Below, piece by piece: positions 44,101 to 50,230 of a stretch of 50,230 bases of DNA (its first letter is position 1; each line of letters opens with the position of its first letter). The stretch spans positions 1-50,230 of the forward strand of contig JAJDEI010000282.1 in the NCBI GenBank assembly GCA_029259845.1, in the 5' to 3' direction. This DNA comes from Planctomycetaceae bacterium. Lineage in GTDB: Bacteria > Planctomycetota > Planctomycetia > Planctomycetales > Planctomycetaceae. Under the pieces are notes generated by a model. The model was given only the letters and a program-made list of their open reading frames with translations. It made no database searches and was not told the origin of the DNA. A program made the position numbers and the translations under genes.

Positions 44101-44466
44101 TCCTTTGCGTCCGCCCCCTCGCTCTCCGCTCTCCGCTCTCGGCTCTCCGCTTCTCACCGGGATCCAGCGATCACTGCCGTAAAGAATGACGCGCTGATGC
44201 TTCGAGTCGAGTTGGTACCACGGGATGTCGAGCGGGATTTCCAACTCGGCGGCGAGGGCTTCGAGGAACCTTCGGAAGCCGGCATTCTCCCTCGGCCGGG
44301 GCCACGCGGAGACGGCGCCGTCCAGCAGCGATAACTGGGGACTGGCGACCAGCGCCTGTTGATTGGTCCCCCGCTCGACACCGAGGCCTTCGCAGACGTC
44401 GCACCATCCCAGCGGGCTGTTGAACGAAAAGTTCTGCGGCGTGAGCTGTTCGAACGAGCGGGGCAT
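41185..44466 (-). CDS. uvrA: UvrA, C-terminal part of a tandem-fused UvrA split by a toxin-antitoxin insertion
   Basis: This predicted protein has 1093 residues from ATG 44466, which overlaps the toxin stop codon by one base (TGATG); no ribosome site precedes it. It begins in mid-domain: [17 protein letters not shown] then CDVCEGLG, the second half of a UvrA zinc finger. Next come [14 protein letters not shown] and [13 protein letters not shown] (end of the third ABC module). The fourth module follows with Walker A GLSGSGKS near 427, CEDCEGFG...[24 protein letters not shown] and [13 protein letters not shown] near 643. A C-terminal extension of about 340 residues has a duplicated unit starting PWKVDGRKWH and PWKVLGRKWH. 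UvrA recognises DNA damage in nucleotide excision repair. Repeats are inserted in frame at 42241-42313, 43295-43359 and 44122-44156. Confidence 0.88.
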   Translation of the reverse strand: MPRSFEQLTPQNFSFNSPLGWCDVCEGLGVERGTNQQALVASPQLSLLDGAVSAWPRPRENAGFRRFLEALAAELEIPLDIPWYQLDSKHQRVILYGSDRWIPVRSGEPRAESGERGGGRKGSSSTNDPLRLAFQYKGLYPAIDEASRISYDYRMSLQDLVGDAPCSVCGGDRIRDDAAAVRVGEMTLPHLCRLPLTETLAFLKTLTLTGDQERVAGDLLNEAIHRLTFLVEVGLHYLTLDRGMPTLSGGESQRIRLAGQIGRALTGVLYVLDEPTIGLHPRDNGRLIDALHKLRDLGNTVVLVEHDREVIEASDRVFDFGPGSGRFGGNIVADGTPKQVARRAKSSLTGAYLSGKKEIPVPTARRMPAVGVPPLGCVAGSGKQPQGWTPTSCTPPGGDWLTVTGCRQNNLRGVDLSIPLGTLTCITGLSGSGKSSLIQETLGRAVARHLNRQGDAPGPFDKLTGVEQISRVINVDQAPLGATPASNPATYTGVFDPIRTLFSNLPDAKIRGYKPGRFSFNRAGGRCEDCEGFGQRRIEMHFLPDVWVLCDTCRGKRYNAETLAVRFKGNTISDVLELSIGQALELFGNIPKIRAPLATLAAIGLEYLTLGQSATTLSGGEAQRVKLAAELCKPNSGRTLYLLDEPTTGLHFDDIAKLLTVLNSLVEAGNTVVVIEHNLDVIKTADWIVDLGPEAGVDGGMIVAAGTPEDVVAQATSLVSRVQRPVGGLSASSGHLTLDTQHFRSWTGELLKPVLEASTRRDLDVFDARAVAKKRSGDVDLSKVGKDAPLPWKVDGRKWHTQDRPARNGKPCQWEGAALTFAVDLIEQYEGLKEANWSDPATVEITAEAKVGTGWFFHALTGDEWFVRLYFRVPKKSFDPDELSAALDLTPVDDLDEIPVYGRGDRVKFQTTKGPFQEIAIDVHAREEIDTPAFREFLESAVAEYVGRVEEQRQLDPTDLMPWKVLGRKWHVSRKGFPSNKRVAWKAPVLETLLDLLDSTLPATRFQWDKKTTVSLQSPEGETIGDLKTKRRDGVHLTLLAEPGLVALGQIADVAADREIVPHRGGKEAVKLRFDTLRQVKSPKLKRFLASFV
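42241..42313. repeat. In-frame palindromic heptad repeat in uvrA (second half)
   Basis: The left arm GTGTTGAGTGTCCAGAG and the right arm CTGGACGCTGGACTCTGG are built from 7-bp units of the GTGTCCA/TGGACAC kind. On the coding strand it reads SRVQRPVGG...HLTLDTQHF, the same reading phase as the copies at 47641 and 48281. It lies between the last ABC module and the C-terminal extension. Confidence 0.7.
43295..43359. repeat. In-frame 65-bp palindrome in uvrA (second half)
   Basis: The arms GTTGGAGTCCAGCCTTGAGG and CGGCGGAACTCCAAC resemble the palindrome family at 1420 and 22666. It is translated as part of AVGVPPLGCVAGSGKQPQGW, directly before the fourth ABC module, and adds about 20 residues not expected in UvrA. 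Confidence 0.65.
44122..44156. repeat. Five-unit heptad array in uvrA (second half)
   Basis: The units read CTCTCCG, CTCTCCG, CTCTCGG, CTCTCCG and CTTCTCA. They encode an Arg/Ser/Glu-rich loop (RSGEPRAESGERGGG) in the third ABC module's insertion domain. Confidence 0.7.
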
Positions 44467-44903
44467 CAGGCATCCGCAGAGGGTAAGAAATCGAAAACGT
44501 CGAAGATGAGGAAGTCGGCTGCGTTCAATGTTGCGAGCCGGCCAACATCCTGAGAAGCATAAGTGGCGGCAATCAGCGTGTCGAGAATCCGCTTGCGGCC
44601 CAACTGAAACTGCGACATCCACTGCATTGCCAGCAAGATCACATCGTCCCCGGTGGAGAACCACGCACTTTCCTCGGCGAGCAGCCAGTCGTCCACCTGG
44701 CGGAGAGCCTCCTGCATTGTCATCGGTCTCTCAAATCGCCGTGAGTCTGTCACCACGTGGAGAAACTCAGCCACGACCTGGCTGCAGAGGCCGAGCCTTT
44801 CGTCCGCAGTGATCCACCGGCTCATCAAATCCGCAACTTCCGGATGACGGGGATGTTCTTCATGAACCGCCGCAATCAGGAATGTCGTATCAATCCCGAT
44901 CAT
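44466..44903 (-). CDS. vapC: PIN-domain toxin of VapC type
   Basis: This predicted protein has 145 residues. ATG 44903 overlaps the antitoxin gene by 14 nt, as is usual in vapBC operons; a longer open frame upstream is not supported. The acidic PIN residues are visible: Asp in MIGIDTTFLI (residue 4), Glu in SQVVAEFLHVV near 45, and Asp in LDTLIAATYAS near 107. The terminal TLNAADF motif adds a further Asp. VapC toxins are Mg-dependent RNases that usually cut tRNA or rRNA and are held inactive by the antitoxin. Its TGA stop is overlapped by the ATG of the second uvrA half, so toxin translation may be required for that half to be made. Confidence 0.88.
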   Translation of the reverse strand: MIGIDTTFLIAAVHEEHPRHPEVADLMSRWITADERLGLCSQVVAEFLHVVTDSRRFERPMTMQEALRQVDDWLLAEESAWFSTGDDVILLAMQWMSQFQLGRKRILDTLIAATYASQDVGRLATLNAADFLIFDVFDFLPSADA

Positions 44904-45144
44904 GATCGTCCTCGCGATCGAAGAAATCCTCCAGAAGTTGGGCTCGCGAACTCCACGGTTTGAGGATTCTTCCCATGGAAACCGGCTGTTGATCGCGGAG
45001 GCTGTGCGTCCCTTTTCGTAGACGAGCACGATGCAACTGCAATGCCATGTGGATGACGTCTTCCGTCTTCAGATTGCGCCGCCGCGCATAGTCATCGTAG
45101 TCGGTATAGAGAGATTCCGGAATTTCGACACGGATCGACTTCAT
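44890..45144 (-). CDS. vapB: VapB-type antitoxin (ribbon-helix-helix-like)
   Basis: This predicted protein has 84 residues. ATG 45144 is preceded by CCGGAG at good spacing; earlier codons in the frame are upstream of the operon start and not supported. The N-terminus MKSIRVEIPESLYTDYDDYA is a strand-helix start like ribbon-helix-helix DNA-binding antitoxins, followed by a second helix (LKTEDVIHMALQLHRARL). The acidic C-terminus (LLEDFFDREDDHDRD) would wrap the toxin active site. It probably represses its own promoter as a toxin-antitoxin complex. The promoter should lie in 45145-45230, just beyond the truncated first uvrA half. Confidence 0.82.
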   Translation of the reverse strand: MKSIRVEIPESLYTDYDDYARRRNLKTEDVIHMALQLHRARLRKGTHSLRDQQPVSMGRILKPWSSRAQLLEDFFDREDDHDRD

Positions 45145-45212
45145 CGGATCAACTCCGGTGATAAGAGGCGGCGGACGCTCTCGGAAAACGCCTGCGGACG
45201 ATGGTTTGCTGG

Positions 45213-48200
45213 TTATTGTACACCATGCGCACAGACCGGACACGAGTAATGCAGGCTTAGCCGGTCGACGCGCCAATCCGCTTCGGGCCGGTCGCGATCA
45301 ACATGCACAAGGTGCAGCACGCCTTTGCCGACATCGAGGGCTGTCTCGATCGAGTCGGCAATGCGGCCGCGCGTTTCGCCGCTGACTTTGATGCGGTCGA
45401 CGATCGCCTCGACGGTGTGTTCCCGTTTGTGGTCGATCTCCGGCACGTCTTCCAGCAGATGCGTCTCGCCGTTGATCCGCACCCGCAGAAAGCCCTGCGT
45501 GCCGAGCCGGTCCCATAGTTTCGTGTAACTCTGGCCGACCGGAATCTCGACCGGGGCGGCGAGGTACAGGCGGGTCCCCTCATCGAGTGACAGCACGCGG
45601 TCGACGATTTCGTCGGTCGTCTGCCGCGTGACCGGGACGTCATGCTCTGGACAGAACGGCGTCCCCAGCCGCGCGAACAGCACGCGGAGATAATCGTAGA
45701 TCTCAGTCACCGTGCCGACCGTGGAGCGGGGAGTCGCACCGACCGTTTTCTGCTCGATGGCGATCGCCGGCGAAAGGCCGGAGACGCTCTCGACCTTCGG
45801 CTTGGGCATCTGACCGAGAAACTGCCGAGCATAAGCCGAGAGCGACTCGACATATCGCCGCTGTCCCTCCGCGTAGAGCGTATCCATCGCCAGCGACGTC
45901 TTGCCCGACCCGCTCGGCCCGCAAAAGACGCTCATCCGGTCGCGGGGAACGGTGACGTCGATCCCCTGCAGGTTGTGCTGGGCCGCTCCGCGGATGGTGA
46001 TGGTGTCGAGCGTTGAGCGTTGAGGGTTGAGGGTTGAGGGTCGTTGTCCGTTGCGCTTCGGCTTGCCGTTGCGCCGGGACCTGCGAAGCGATGAATCAAG
46101 GACTGGGCGCAGTGCCTTGCCGGTGTGAGATTCGTCGCACGCGGCGATGTCCTCTGGGGTTCCTGTTGCGACGAGCATTCCGCCTCCACTGCCACCCTCC
46201 GGACCGAGATCGACGACCCAGTCGGCCGTTTTGATGACGTCCAGGTTGTGCTCGATCACGAGCACCGTGTTGCCCGCTTCGACAAAGCCGCGCAGGACTT
46301 CCAGCAGTTTCCTGACGTCGGCGAAGTGCAGTCCGGTCGTCGGCTCATCGAGGAGGTAAAGGGTGTTGCCGGTCGAGCGTTTTCCCAGTTCGCGGGCCAG
46401 TTTGATCCGCTGCGCCTCGCCGCCGGACAGCGTGGGAGAAGGCTGACCCAGTTTGAGGTAATCGAGCCCCACGTCGTGCAAAGCCTGTAACAGCCGCAGA
46501 ATCTTTGGATGATTCTTGAAGTGCTCGATCGCCTCCTGCACGTCCATGTTGAGCACGTCGGCAATCGACTTTTCCTTGTAACGGACTTCGAGCGTTTCGT
46601 GGTTGAACCGTTTCCCCTCGCAGACGGGGCAGCGGACCCAGATGTCGGCGAGAAAATCCATTTCGAGCTTCGTCGCCCCGTGTCCCTCACACGCTTCGCA
46701 GCGTCCGCCGTCGACGTTGAAGCTGAACCGACCCGGTTTGTATCCCCGAATTTTCGATTGCGGCAGTTGGGTGTAAAGCTTGCGAATCTCGTCGAGCAGT
46801 TTGACATACGTCGCCGGGTTGGAGCGCGGCGTGCGGCCAATGGGCGACTGGTCGATGTCGATCGCTTTGTCGAGGTGCTGCAATCCGTTGATCCGCTTGT
46901 GCCGGCCCGGCGACCCCTTGCCGCTGTTGACGTCGCGGTTGAGCGTCTCCCACAGAATGTCGTTGCAGAGCGAACTCTTTCCCGATCCGCTCACCCCCGT
47001 CACGCACACAAACAGGCCGAGCGGGATCTCGACGTCGATCTCGCGCAAATTGTTGTGAGCCGCGCCGACGATCTTCAGTCGTTCGGATTTCGTCGGCGCT
47101 CGACGTTCCGAGGGGATCGCGATCTCCTCCTTTCCGGTGAGATACGCTCCCGTGACACTGCGATCGCTGTGGCGAATGTCGTCCATGCTCCCCTGGGCGA
47201 CGATCTCGCCGCCGCGCACGCCGGGACCGGGACCGAAATCGACGATGTGATCGGCCGCCCGCATGGTTTCTTCGTCGTGCTCGACAACGACGACCGTGTT
47301 CCCCTGATCCCGCAGGTCCATGAGTGATCCGAGCAGCATCTCATTATCGCGCGGATGCAGTCCGATCGACGGCTCGTCCAGGATGTACAGCACGCCGACC
47401 AGTCCGCAGCCGATCTGTCCGGCGAGCCGAATCCGCTGCGACTCCCCACCGCTCAGCGTGGGGGCGGAGCGGTCGAGCGTGAGATACCCGAGCCCGCACT
47501 TCTGCAGAAATCCGAGCCGCCCGCGAATCTCTTTGAGCGCATCCTCGGCAATCAGCCGCTGCGTCTCGTCGAGATCGACCGCTTCGAAGAACTGCATCGC
47601 GTTGTCGATGGACAAGGCGCAGAGGTCGGAGAGAGAGAGGGTCCAGTGTCCAGTGTCCAGTGTCGAGTGTTGTCCGCTGGTTCCTTCACTGGACACTGGA
47701 CGCTGGACACTGGACGAAATCACGACATTTCGCGCCTGCTCGTTGAGCCGTCTGCCGTGGCAGGACGAGCAGGGGACGACCTCCATGTACTTTTCGAGCT
47801 GGCGGCGGCGCATGGGGTTGCCCGCCTTGCGGTAATCGTCGAGGAGTTCCGGCAGGAAGCCGGCCCAGGTACCGCCGTGCTTCCAGACACCGCCCCGGTG
47901 CCGCCACGCGAAGGTGATGTGCCGGTCTCCCATTCCGTACAGGAACAACGGCTTCGCGTCCTCCGGCAACTCGTTCCAGGGGCTCTTGAGAAAACTCCCC
48001 TCAGCGAGGCCGCAATCCTGTTCGATGGCCCGGGCCACGCCCTGAATCAGATGCCGCCGCCAGCGGCCGACCTTGCCCATGCGGCCCAGCAGATTGAGGG
48101 CCCCCTTGGTGATCGACGCGGTCTCGTCGTCGACGATCCGTTCGAGCAGAAATTCGTGCCGCGTGCCGAGCCCGTTGCAGTCGGTGCACATCCCCAACGG

Positions 48201-49070
48201 ACTATTGAAGCTGAACAACTGCGGCGACGGCGGCTCGAAGGAAAGCCCGCAGTCGGGGCAGGCGTACTGGGCGGAGTAGAGTCGAGTGTTGAGTGTCGAG
48301 TGTTGAGTGTCACCAGCATTCCCCTTCACGGGACTCTGGACACGGGACACGGGACTGGAATCAACGACCAACGTCCCGCCGCTCAGCCGGATCGCGTTTT
48401 CGATCGCCTCGGCGAGCCGCGTGCGGTTCCCCTTGCCCGCCACGAGACGGTCGACAACGACCTCGATCGTATGTTTGAAGTGTTTCTTGAGGCCCAGATC
48501 GTCGGACAGGCTGACCAGTTCGCCGTCGACGCGAGCCCGTAGGTAACCCTGTTTGAGCAGGTCGGCGAACAGGTCGCGGAACTCGCCTTTCTGCTGTTGA
48601 ATGATGGGGGAGAGTACCTGAAATCGGGTCCCCTCCGGCAGGGCGGAGATCGATTCGAGGATTTGATCGGTCGACTGCGCGGTGATCGGCTGTCCGCAGC
48701 GGGTACAATGTCCGCGGCCGACACGGGCATACAGCACGCGCAGGTAGTCGTAGATTTCCGTGATCGTGCCGACGGTGCTTCGCGGGTTGCGGCTGGTCAC
48801 CTTCTGCTGGATGGAGATCGACGGAGCGAGTCCGGAGATCGCATCGACGTCCGGCTTGGGCATCTGCCCGAGGAACTGCCGGGCATAGGTCGACAGCGAC
48901 TCAACGTATCGCCGCTGCCCTTCGGCATAGATGGTGTCGAAGGCGAGCGAACTTTTTCCCGAACCGCTCACGCCCGTCATGACGATCAGCTTGTTGCGGG
49001 GCAACGTCAGGTCGACGTCGCGCAGATTGTGCTCGCGGGCACCGCGAATAATGAGGTCGGAAGCGGGCAT
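45213..49070 (-). CDS. uvrA: UvrA, N-terminal part of a tandem-fused UvrA (first full UvrA plus start of a second)
   Basis: This predicted protein has 1285 residues, longer than a normal UvrA (about 940). Residues 1-1000 are a full UvrA. Walker A GVSGSGKS is near 33, [13 protein letters not shown]...CTDCNGLG forms the first zinc finger, and [14 protein letters not shown] with [13 protein letters not shown] complete module one. GVSGSGKS near 694, CEACEGHG...[24 protein letters not shown] and [13 protein letters not shown] complete module two. From about 1025 a second UvrA begins ([20 protein letters not shown], Walker A GPSGSGKT near 1048). It stops after [10 protein letters not shown], where HGVQ comes from the inserted toxin-antitoxin DNA. 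The fused double UvrA is known in Chlamydia and planctomycetes. In-frame repeats lie at 46003, 47641 and 48281. Confidence 0.9.
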   Translation of the reverse strand: MPASDLIIRGAREHNLRDVDLTLPRNKLIVMTGVSGSGKSSLAFDTIYAEGQRRYVESLSTYARQFLGQMPKPDVDAISGLAPSISIQQKVTSRNPRSTVGTITEIYDYLRVLYARVGRGHCTRCGQPITAQSTDQILESISALPEGTRFQVLSPIIQQQKGEFRDLFADLLKQGYLRARVDGELVSLSDDLGLKKHFKHTIEVVVDRLVAGKGNRTRLAEAIENAIRLSGGTLVVDSSPVSRVQSPVKGNAGDTQHSTLNTRLYSAQYACPDCGLSFEPPSPQLFSFNSPLGMCTDCNGLGTRHEFLLERIVDDETASITKGALNLLGRMGKVGRWRRHLIQGVARAIEQDCGLAEGSFLKSPWNELPEDAKPLFLYGMGDRHITFAWRHRGGVWKHGGTWAGFLPELLDDYRKAGNPMRRRQLEKYMEVVPCSSCHGRRLNEQARNVVISSSVQRPVSSEGTSGQHSTLDTGHWTLSLSDLCALSIDNAMQFFEAVDLDETQRLIAEDALKEIRGRLGFLQKCGLGYLTLDRSAPTLSGGESQRIRLAGQIGCGLVGVLYILDEPSIGLHPRDNEMLLGSLMDLRDQGNTVVVVEHDEETMRAADHIVDFGPGPGVRGGEIVAQGSMDDIRHSDRSVTGAYLTGKEEIAIPSERRAPTKSERLKIVGAAHNNLREIDVEIPLGLFVCVTGVSGSGKSSLCNDILWETLNRDVNSGKGSPGRHKRINGLQHLDKAIDIDQSPIGRTPRSNPATYVKLLDEIRKLYTQLPQSKIRGYKPGRFSFNVDGGRCEACEGHGATKLEMDFLADIWVRCPVCEGKRFNHETLEVRYKEKSIADVLNMDVQEAIEHFKNHPKILRLLQALHDVGLDYLKLGQPSPTLSGGEAQRIKLARELGKRSTGNTLYLLDEPTTGLHFADVRKLLEVLRGFVEAGNTVLVIEHNLDVIKTADWVVDLGPEGGSGGGMLVATGTPEDIAACDESHTGKALRPVLDSSLRRSRRNGKPKRNGQRPSTLNPQRSTLDTITIRGAAQHNLQGIDVTVPRDRMSVFCGPSGSGKTSLAMDTLYAEGQRRYVESLSAYARQFLGQMPKPKVESVSGLSPAIAIEQKTVGATPRSTVGTVTEIYDYLRVLFARLGTPFCPEHDVPVTRQTTDEIVDRVLSLDEGTRLYLAAPVEIPVGQSYTKLWDRLGTQGFLRVRINGETHLLEDVPEIDHKREHTVEAIVDRIKVSGETRGRIADSIETALDVGKGVLHLVHVDRDRPEADWRVDRLSLHYSCPVCAHGVQ
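46003..46044. repeat. Six-unit heptad array in uvrA (first half)
   Basis: The units read GTGTCGA, GCGTTGA, GCGTTGA, GGGTTGA, GGGTTGA and GGGTCGT. They are translated as an extra linker ([15 protein letters not shown]) between the first UvrA unit and the start of the second. Confidence 0.75.
47641..47714. repeat. In-frame palindromic heptad repeat in uvrA (first half, copy A)
   Basis: Three units of GTCCAGT and one GTCGAGT face units GGACACT, GGACGCT and GGACACT across a spacer containing TTCCTTCACT. The translated loop is [20 protein letters not shown], placed in the insertion after the first Walker region where UvrA proteins tolerate length change. Confidence 0.8.
48281..48358. repeat. In-frame palindromic heptad repeat in uvrA (first half, copy B)
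   Basis: The units GTCGAGT, GTTGAGT, GTCGAGT and GTTGAGT face GGACTCT, GGACACG, GGACACG and GGACTGG across a spacer containing TTCCCCTTCACG. The translated loop is [20 protein letters not shown], just before the first zinc finger. Confidence 0.8.
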
Positions 49071-49310
49071 GGATGGTGGTCAGCGTCCCGCAACGCGGTC
49101 GCGGGAGCAATCGGAAAGGCGCCGCAGGGGCGGGAATCAAGAGAACAGGCAACCGAGGCCGCCCGGCTCATTCTCACGCACAGACAGCATGACTTCTCAG
49201 CCGGGATGACCGAATTGTCGAATTATAGGTGACCTCCCCGGTCCCGGCCAATCACCCGCCTGAGATCTACGAAATGACGCCGGTTCCCGCCGGGTGCCAC
49301 TGCTGGCGAC

Positions 49311-49451
49311 GGGTGGCTGGGGCGTTATCGTGGCGACGGATACGTGTCCTCAGACCGAATCCTGGGGCCGTGACGCGGTGCGTTCACCGTCCACAGCCCC
49401 AGCGTTCCGGGCGGCAGGCCGATCATCGGCTTCAGATCGCCCCAGCCACCC
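49311..49451 (-). mobile_element. 141-bp inverted-repeat element (copy 2)
   Basis: It has the same 14-bp termini (GGGTGGCTGGGGCG/CGCCCCAGCCACCC) and length as 31947-32087, and its interior aligns to that copy in reverse orientation. Non-coding. Confidence 0.75.
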
Positions 49452-49631
49452 CCCACATTTGAGCGGATGCGCCCCCGATTGACGCCGGCGTCCGGTCGGA
49501 GTTCGTTGCTCGGTGAGGCGCCGGGTGCCACTGCTGGCGGGTGAGCTAGCTGGTGCGCCTTGCGGGTTACGGCTTCGAGTTGGGCTGGCACTGGTCGGCT
49601 TGTCCGCCAGTGCCAGGGGGAATGCGACGCT

Positions 49632-49790
49632 TTGAGGGTGTGATTTTTTCTCAACGCATGCCCAAACACCCGGTGTCTGGAATCAGCGAGGACGCGAGAA
49701 GGCTGATTTCAGCAGCGATGGCCCTCAACGTTTGCCGAGATGACGAGACACCGGGTGTTTCCACCGAAACACTCACAAGCTCTCTGTCCC
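49632..49790 (-). repeat. About 160-bp dispersed repeat (copy 2)
   Basis: It aligns with 26141-26300 in reverse orientation. The internal inverted arms AAACACCCGGTGTCT (49664-49678) and AGACACCGGGTGTTT (49746-49760) are perfect here, whereas copy 1 has two mismatches between its arms. Confidence 0.7.
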
Positions 49791-49919
49791 GCGCCGACCA
49801 TCGTAGGGTCAGCCGTGGCAAGTGAGACATGCCGCGAGTGCCGGTCGGAACTCGCCCAGGTTCCTCCAGTCCCACTCCGCGCTCGCACTGGCGGACAAGC
49901 CGCCCGTGGCACCCGGCGT

Positions 49920-50003
49920 GTCCCAAGACAGGTTTGCCGTCCGTGTCGATCTCATGCAGGGCACTGGTGCGAATGCCGGTCGCATCGTAGCCGTACGTCG
50001 AAA
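49920..50003 (-). pseudogene. Short remnant of an RHS/YD-repeat gene
   Basis: The minus strand reads ISTYGYDATGIRTSALHEID followed by TDGKPVLG. The YGYDATGIRTS part is the YD-repeat motif of RHS proteins. In-frame stops and repeat DNA flank it on both sides, so only a scrap of about 28 codons survives. The assignment is tentative because it is so short. Confidence 0.4.
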
Positions 50004-50088
50004 TCCGCGCTCAGCATGCTTGCCCTGCTACGCGATGCAAGCAGGGCACCCGGCATGCCGACAGGGAGTCAATGTCAATCCCGGCTTA

Positions 50089-50230
50089 GCAGTCTGTTGA
50101 AAAACTGCTTCGTCGGCGAGAGCGCGGCAAAACTCGTCAGATCAAGGAGCCGAATCGCAGACATATCCCTAGATACGTCGAGAGTTGGCGACGCCGAGCT
50201 GACGAGTTTTGACCGCTTGCAGTCAGAATG
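50089..50230 (+). mobile_element. Possible end of an insertion sequence (runs off window)
   Basis: GCAGTCTGTTGAAAAACTGC is a short imperfect palindrome that resembles termini found at IS1182/IS5-like elements. It is followed by an inverted pair CGGCAAAACTCGTCAG (left) and CTGACGAGTTTTGACCG (right). No transposase codons are visible before the window ends. Confidence 0.3.

Larger units (their letters stand above)
44462..45228 (-). mobile_element. 767-bp toxin-antitoxin insertion inside uvrA
   Basis: To the left (minus-strand sense) uvrA reads ...YSCPVC followed by GC; to the right it resumes C-CGC-TCG-TTC. Joining these gives CPVCARSFEQLTP, exactly the expected UvrA sequence with no residue lost. 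The inserted DNA carries the antitoxin and toxin genes below and little else. No terminal inverted repeats were found apart from GCAT at both ends, and at most a 3-bp direct repeat (TGC), so the route of entry is unclear. Confidence 0.75.
49071..50230. other. Gene-free, repeat-filled region upstream of uvrA
   Basis: This 1160-bp stretch holds the 141-bp element (49311-49451), the second 160-bp repeat (about 49632-49790), GTGCCACTGCTGGC-type words, a likely RHS gene scrap (49920-50003) and a possible IS end from 50089. No intact gene is supported. The uvrA promoter should lie just before 49070 on the minus strand. Confidence 0.6.

Noticed and set aside
44467..44664. Extension of the second uvrA half by 66 codons upstream of 44466
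   Set aside because: This stretch is the vapC coding region read in another frame and has no UvrA similarity; UvrA sequence resumes only after ATG 44466.
45145..45276. N-terminal extension of the antitoxin frame
   Set aside because: A good ribosome site fits ATG 45144, and the extra codons cross the promoter region and run into the truncated end of the first uvrA half.
47641..48358. CRISPR-like repeats in uvrA
   Set aside because: The 7-bp units have no spacers, lie within a coding frame and form palindromic arms; no cas genes are near.
49553..50100. Small plus-strand frames in the terminal spacer
   Set aside because: They cross dispersed repeats and have no ribosome sites or recognisable domains.

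Overview
The window reads as a piece of a planctomycete chromosome (Planctomycetota, probably Planctomycetales). The evidence is the gene content: a DUF1559 prepilin-like protein, two PSCyt2/PSD1 (DUF1549/DUF1553) proteins, a DUF1501 protein, a TIGR03032 protein, a MoxR/DUF58/BatA cluster, EF-hand and beta-propeller secreted proteins, and a PVC-type double-length UvrA. Base composition looks GC-rich throughout. I saw no rRNA, tRNA or CRISPR array.

Layout. 1-893: the tail of an IS66-family transposase butts against a DUF1559 gene that has lost its 5' part. 1623-7325 (+): a small lipoprotein, a leucine-rich-repeat lipoprotein, a secreted metallophosphoesterase, a polytopic membrane protein and a TPR protein. 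7593-26019 (-): a long block, in transcription order MoxR ATPase, an EF-hand/PD40 protein, DUF58, BatA-type VWA, a second VWA/amidotransferase-like membrane protein, a very large DUF4175-like membrane protein, two planctomycete-type secreted proteins, a prenyltransferase-fold repeat protein, and a thioredoxin protein with barrel-like repeats. Several of these genes overlap by 4 nt (ATGA). 26996-33991 (+): leucyl aminopeptidase, an enolase-superfamily enzyme, TIGR03032 and a PQQ-propeller/EF-hand protein, separated by repeat-filled spacers. 34095-40164 (-): PSCyt2/PSD1, DUF1501, an ECF sigma factor, and a second PSCyt2/PSD1 protein with an anti-sigma-like N-terminus. 40381-41163 (+): a short-chain dehydrogenase. 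41185-49070 (-): uvrA. 49071-50230: repeats, a scrap of an RHS gene and a possible IS end.

The most interesting locus is uvrA. The reading frame for a tandem-fused UvrA (four ABC modules) is broken by a precise insertion of about 767 bp carrying a VapBC-type toxin-antitoxin operon. The break falls inside a zinc finger, between its two Cys pairs. The downstream uvrA half starts with an ATG overlapping the vapC stop (TGATG), so it may now be made by translational coupling to the toxin gene. Both halves also contain several in-frame palindromic or heptad-repeat insertions at inter-domain loops.

The spacers hold many small non-coding mobile repeats. A 135-bp element shares its ends with the IS66 copy and sits with target duplications inside an older palindrome. 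A 156-bp hairpin element with a 10-bp duplication sits inside a four-hairpin repeat. A 141-bp inverted-repeat element has two copies. A roughly 160-bp repeat has two copies. A 37-bp palindrome has two copies, one of them at the shared 3' ends of two convergent genes. All statements come from reading the sequence; no database search was run.
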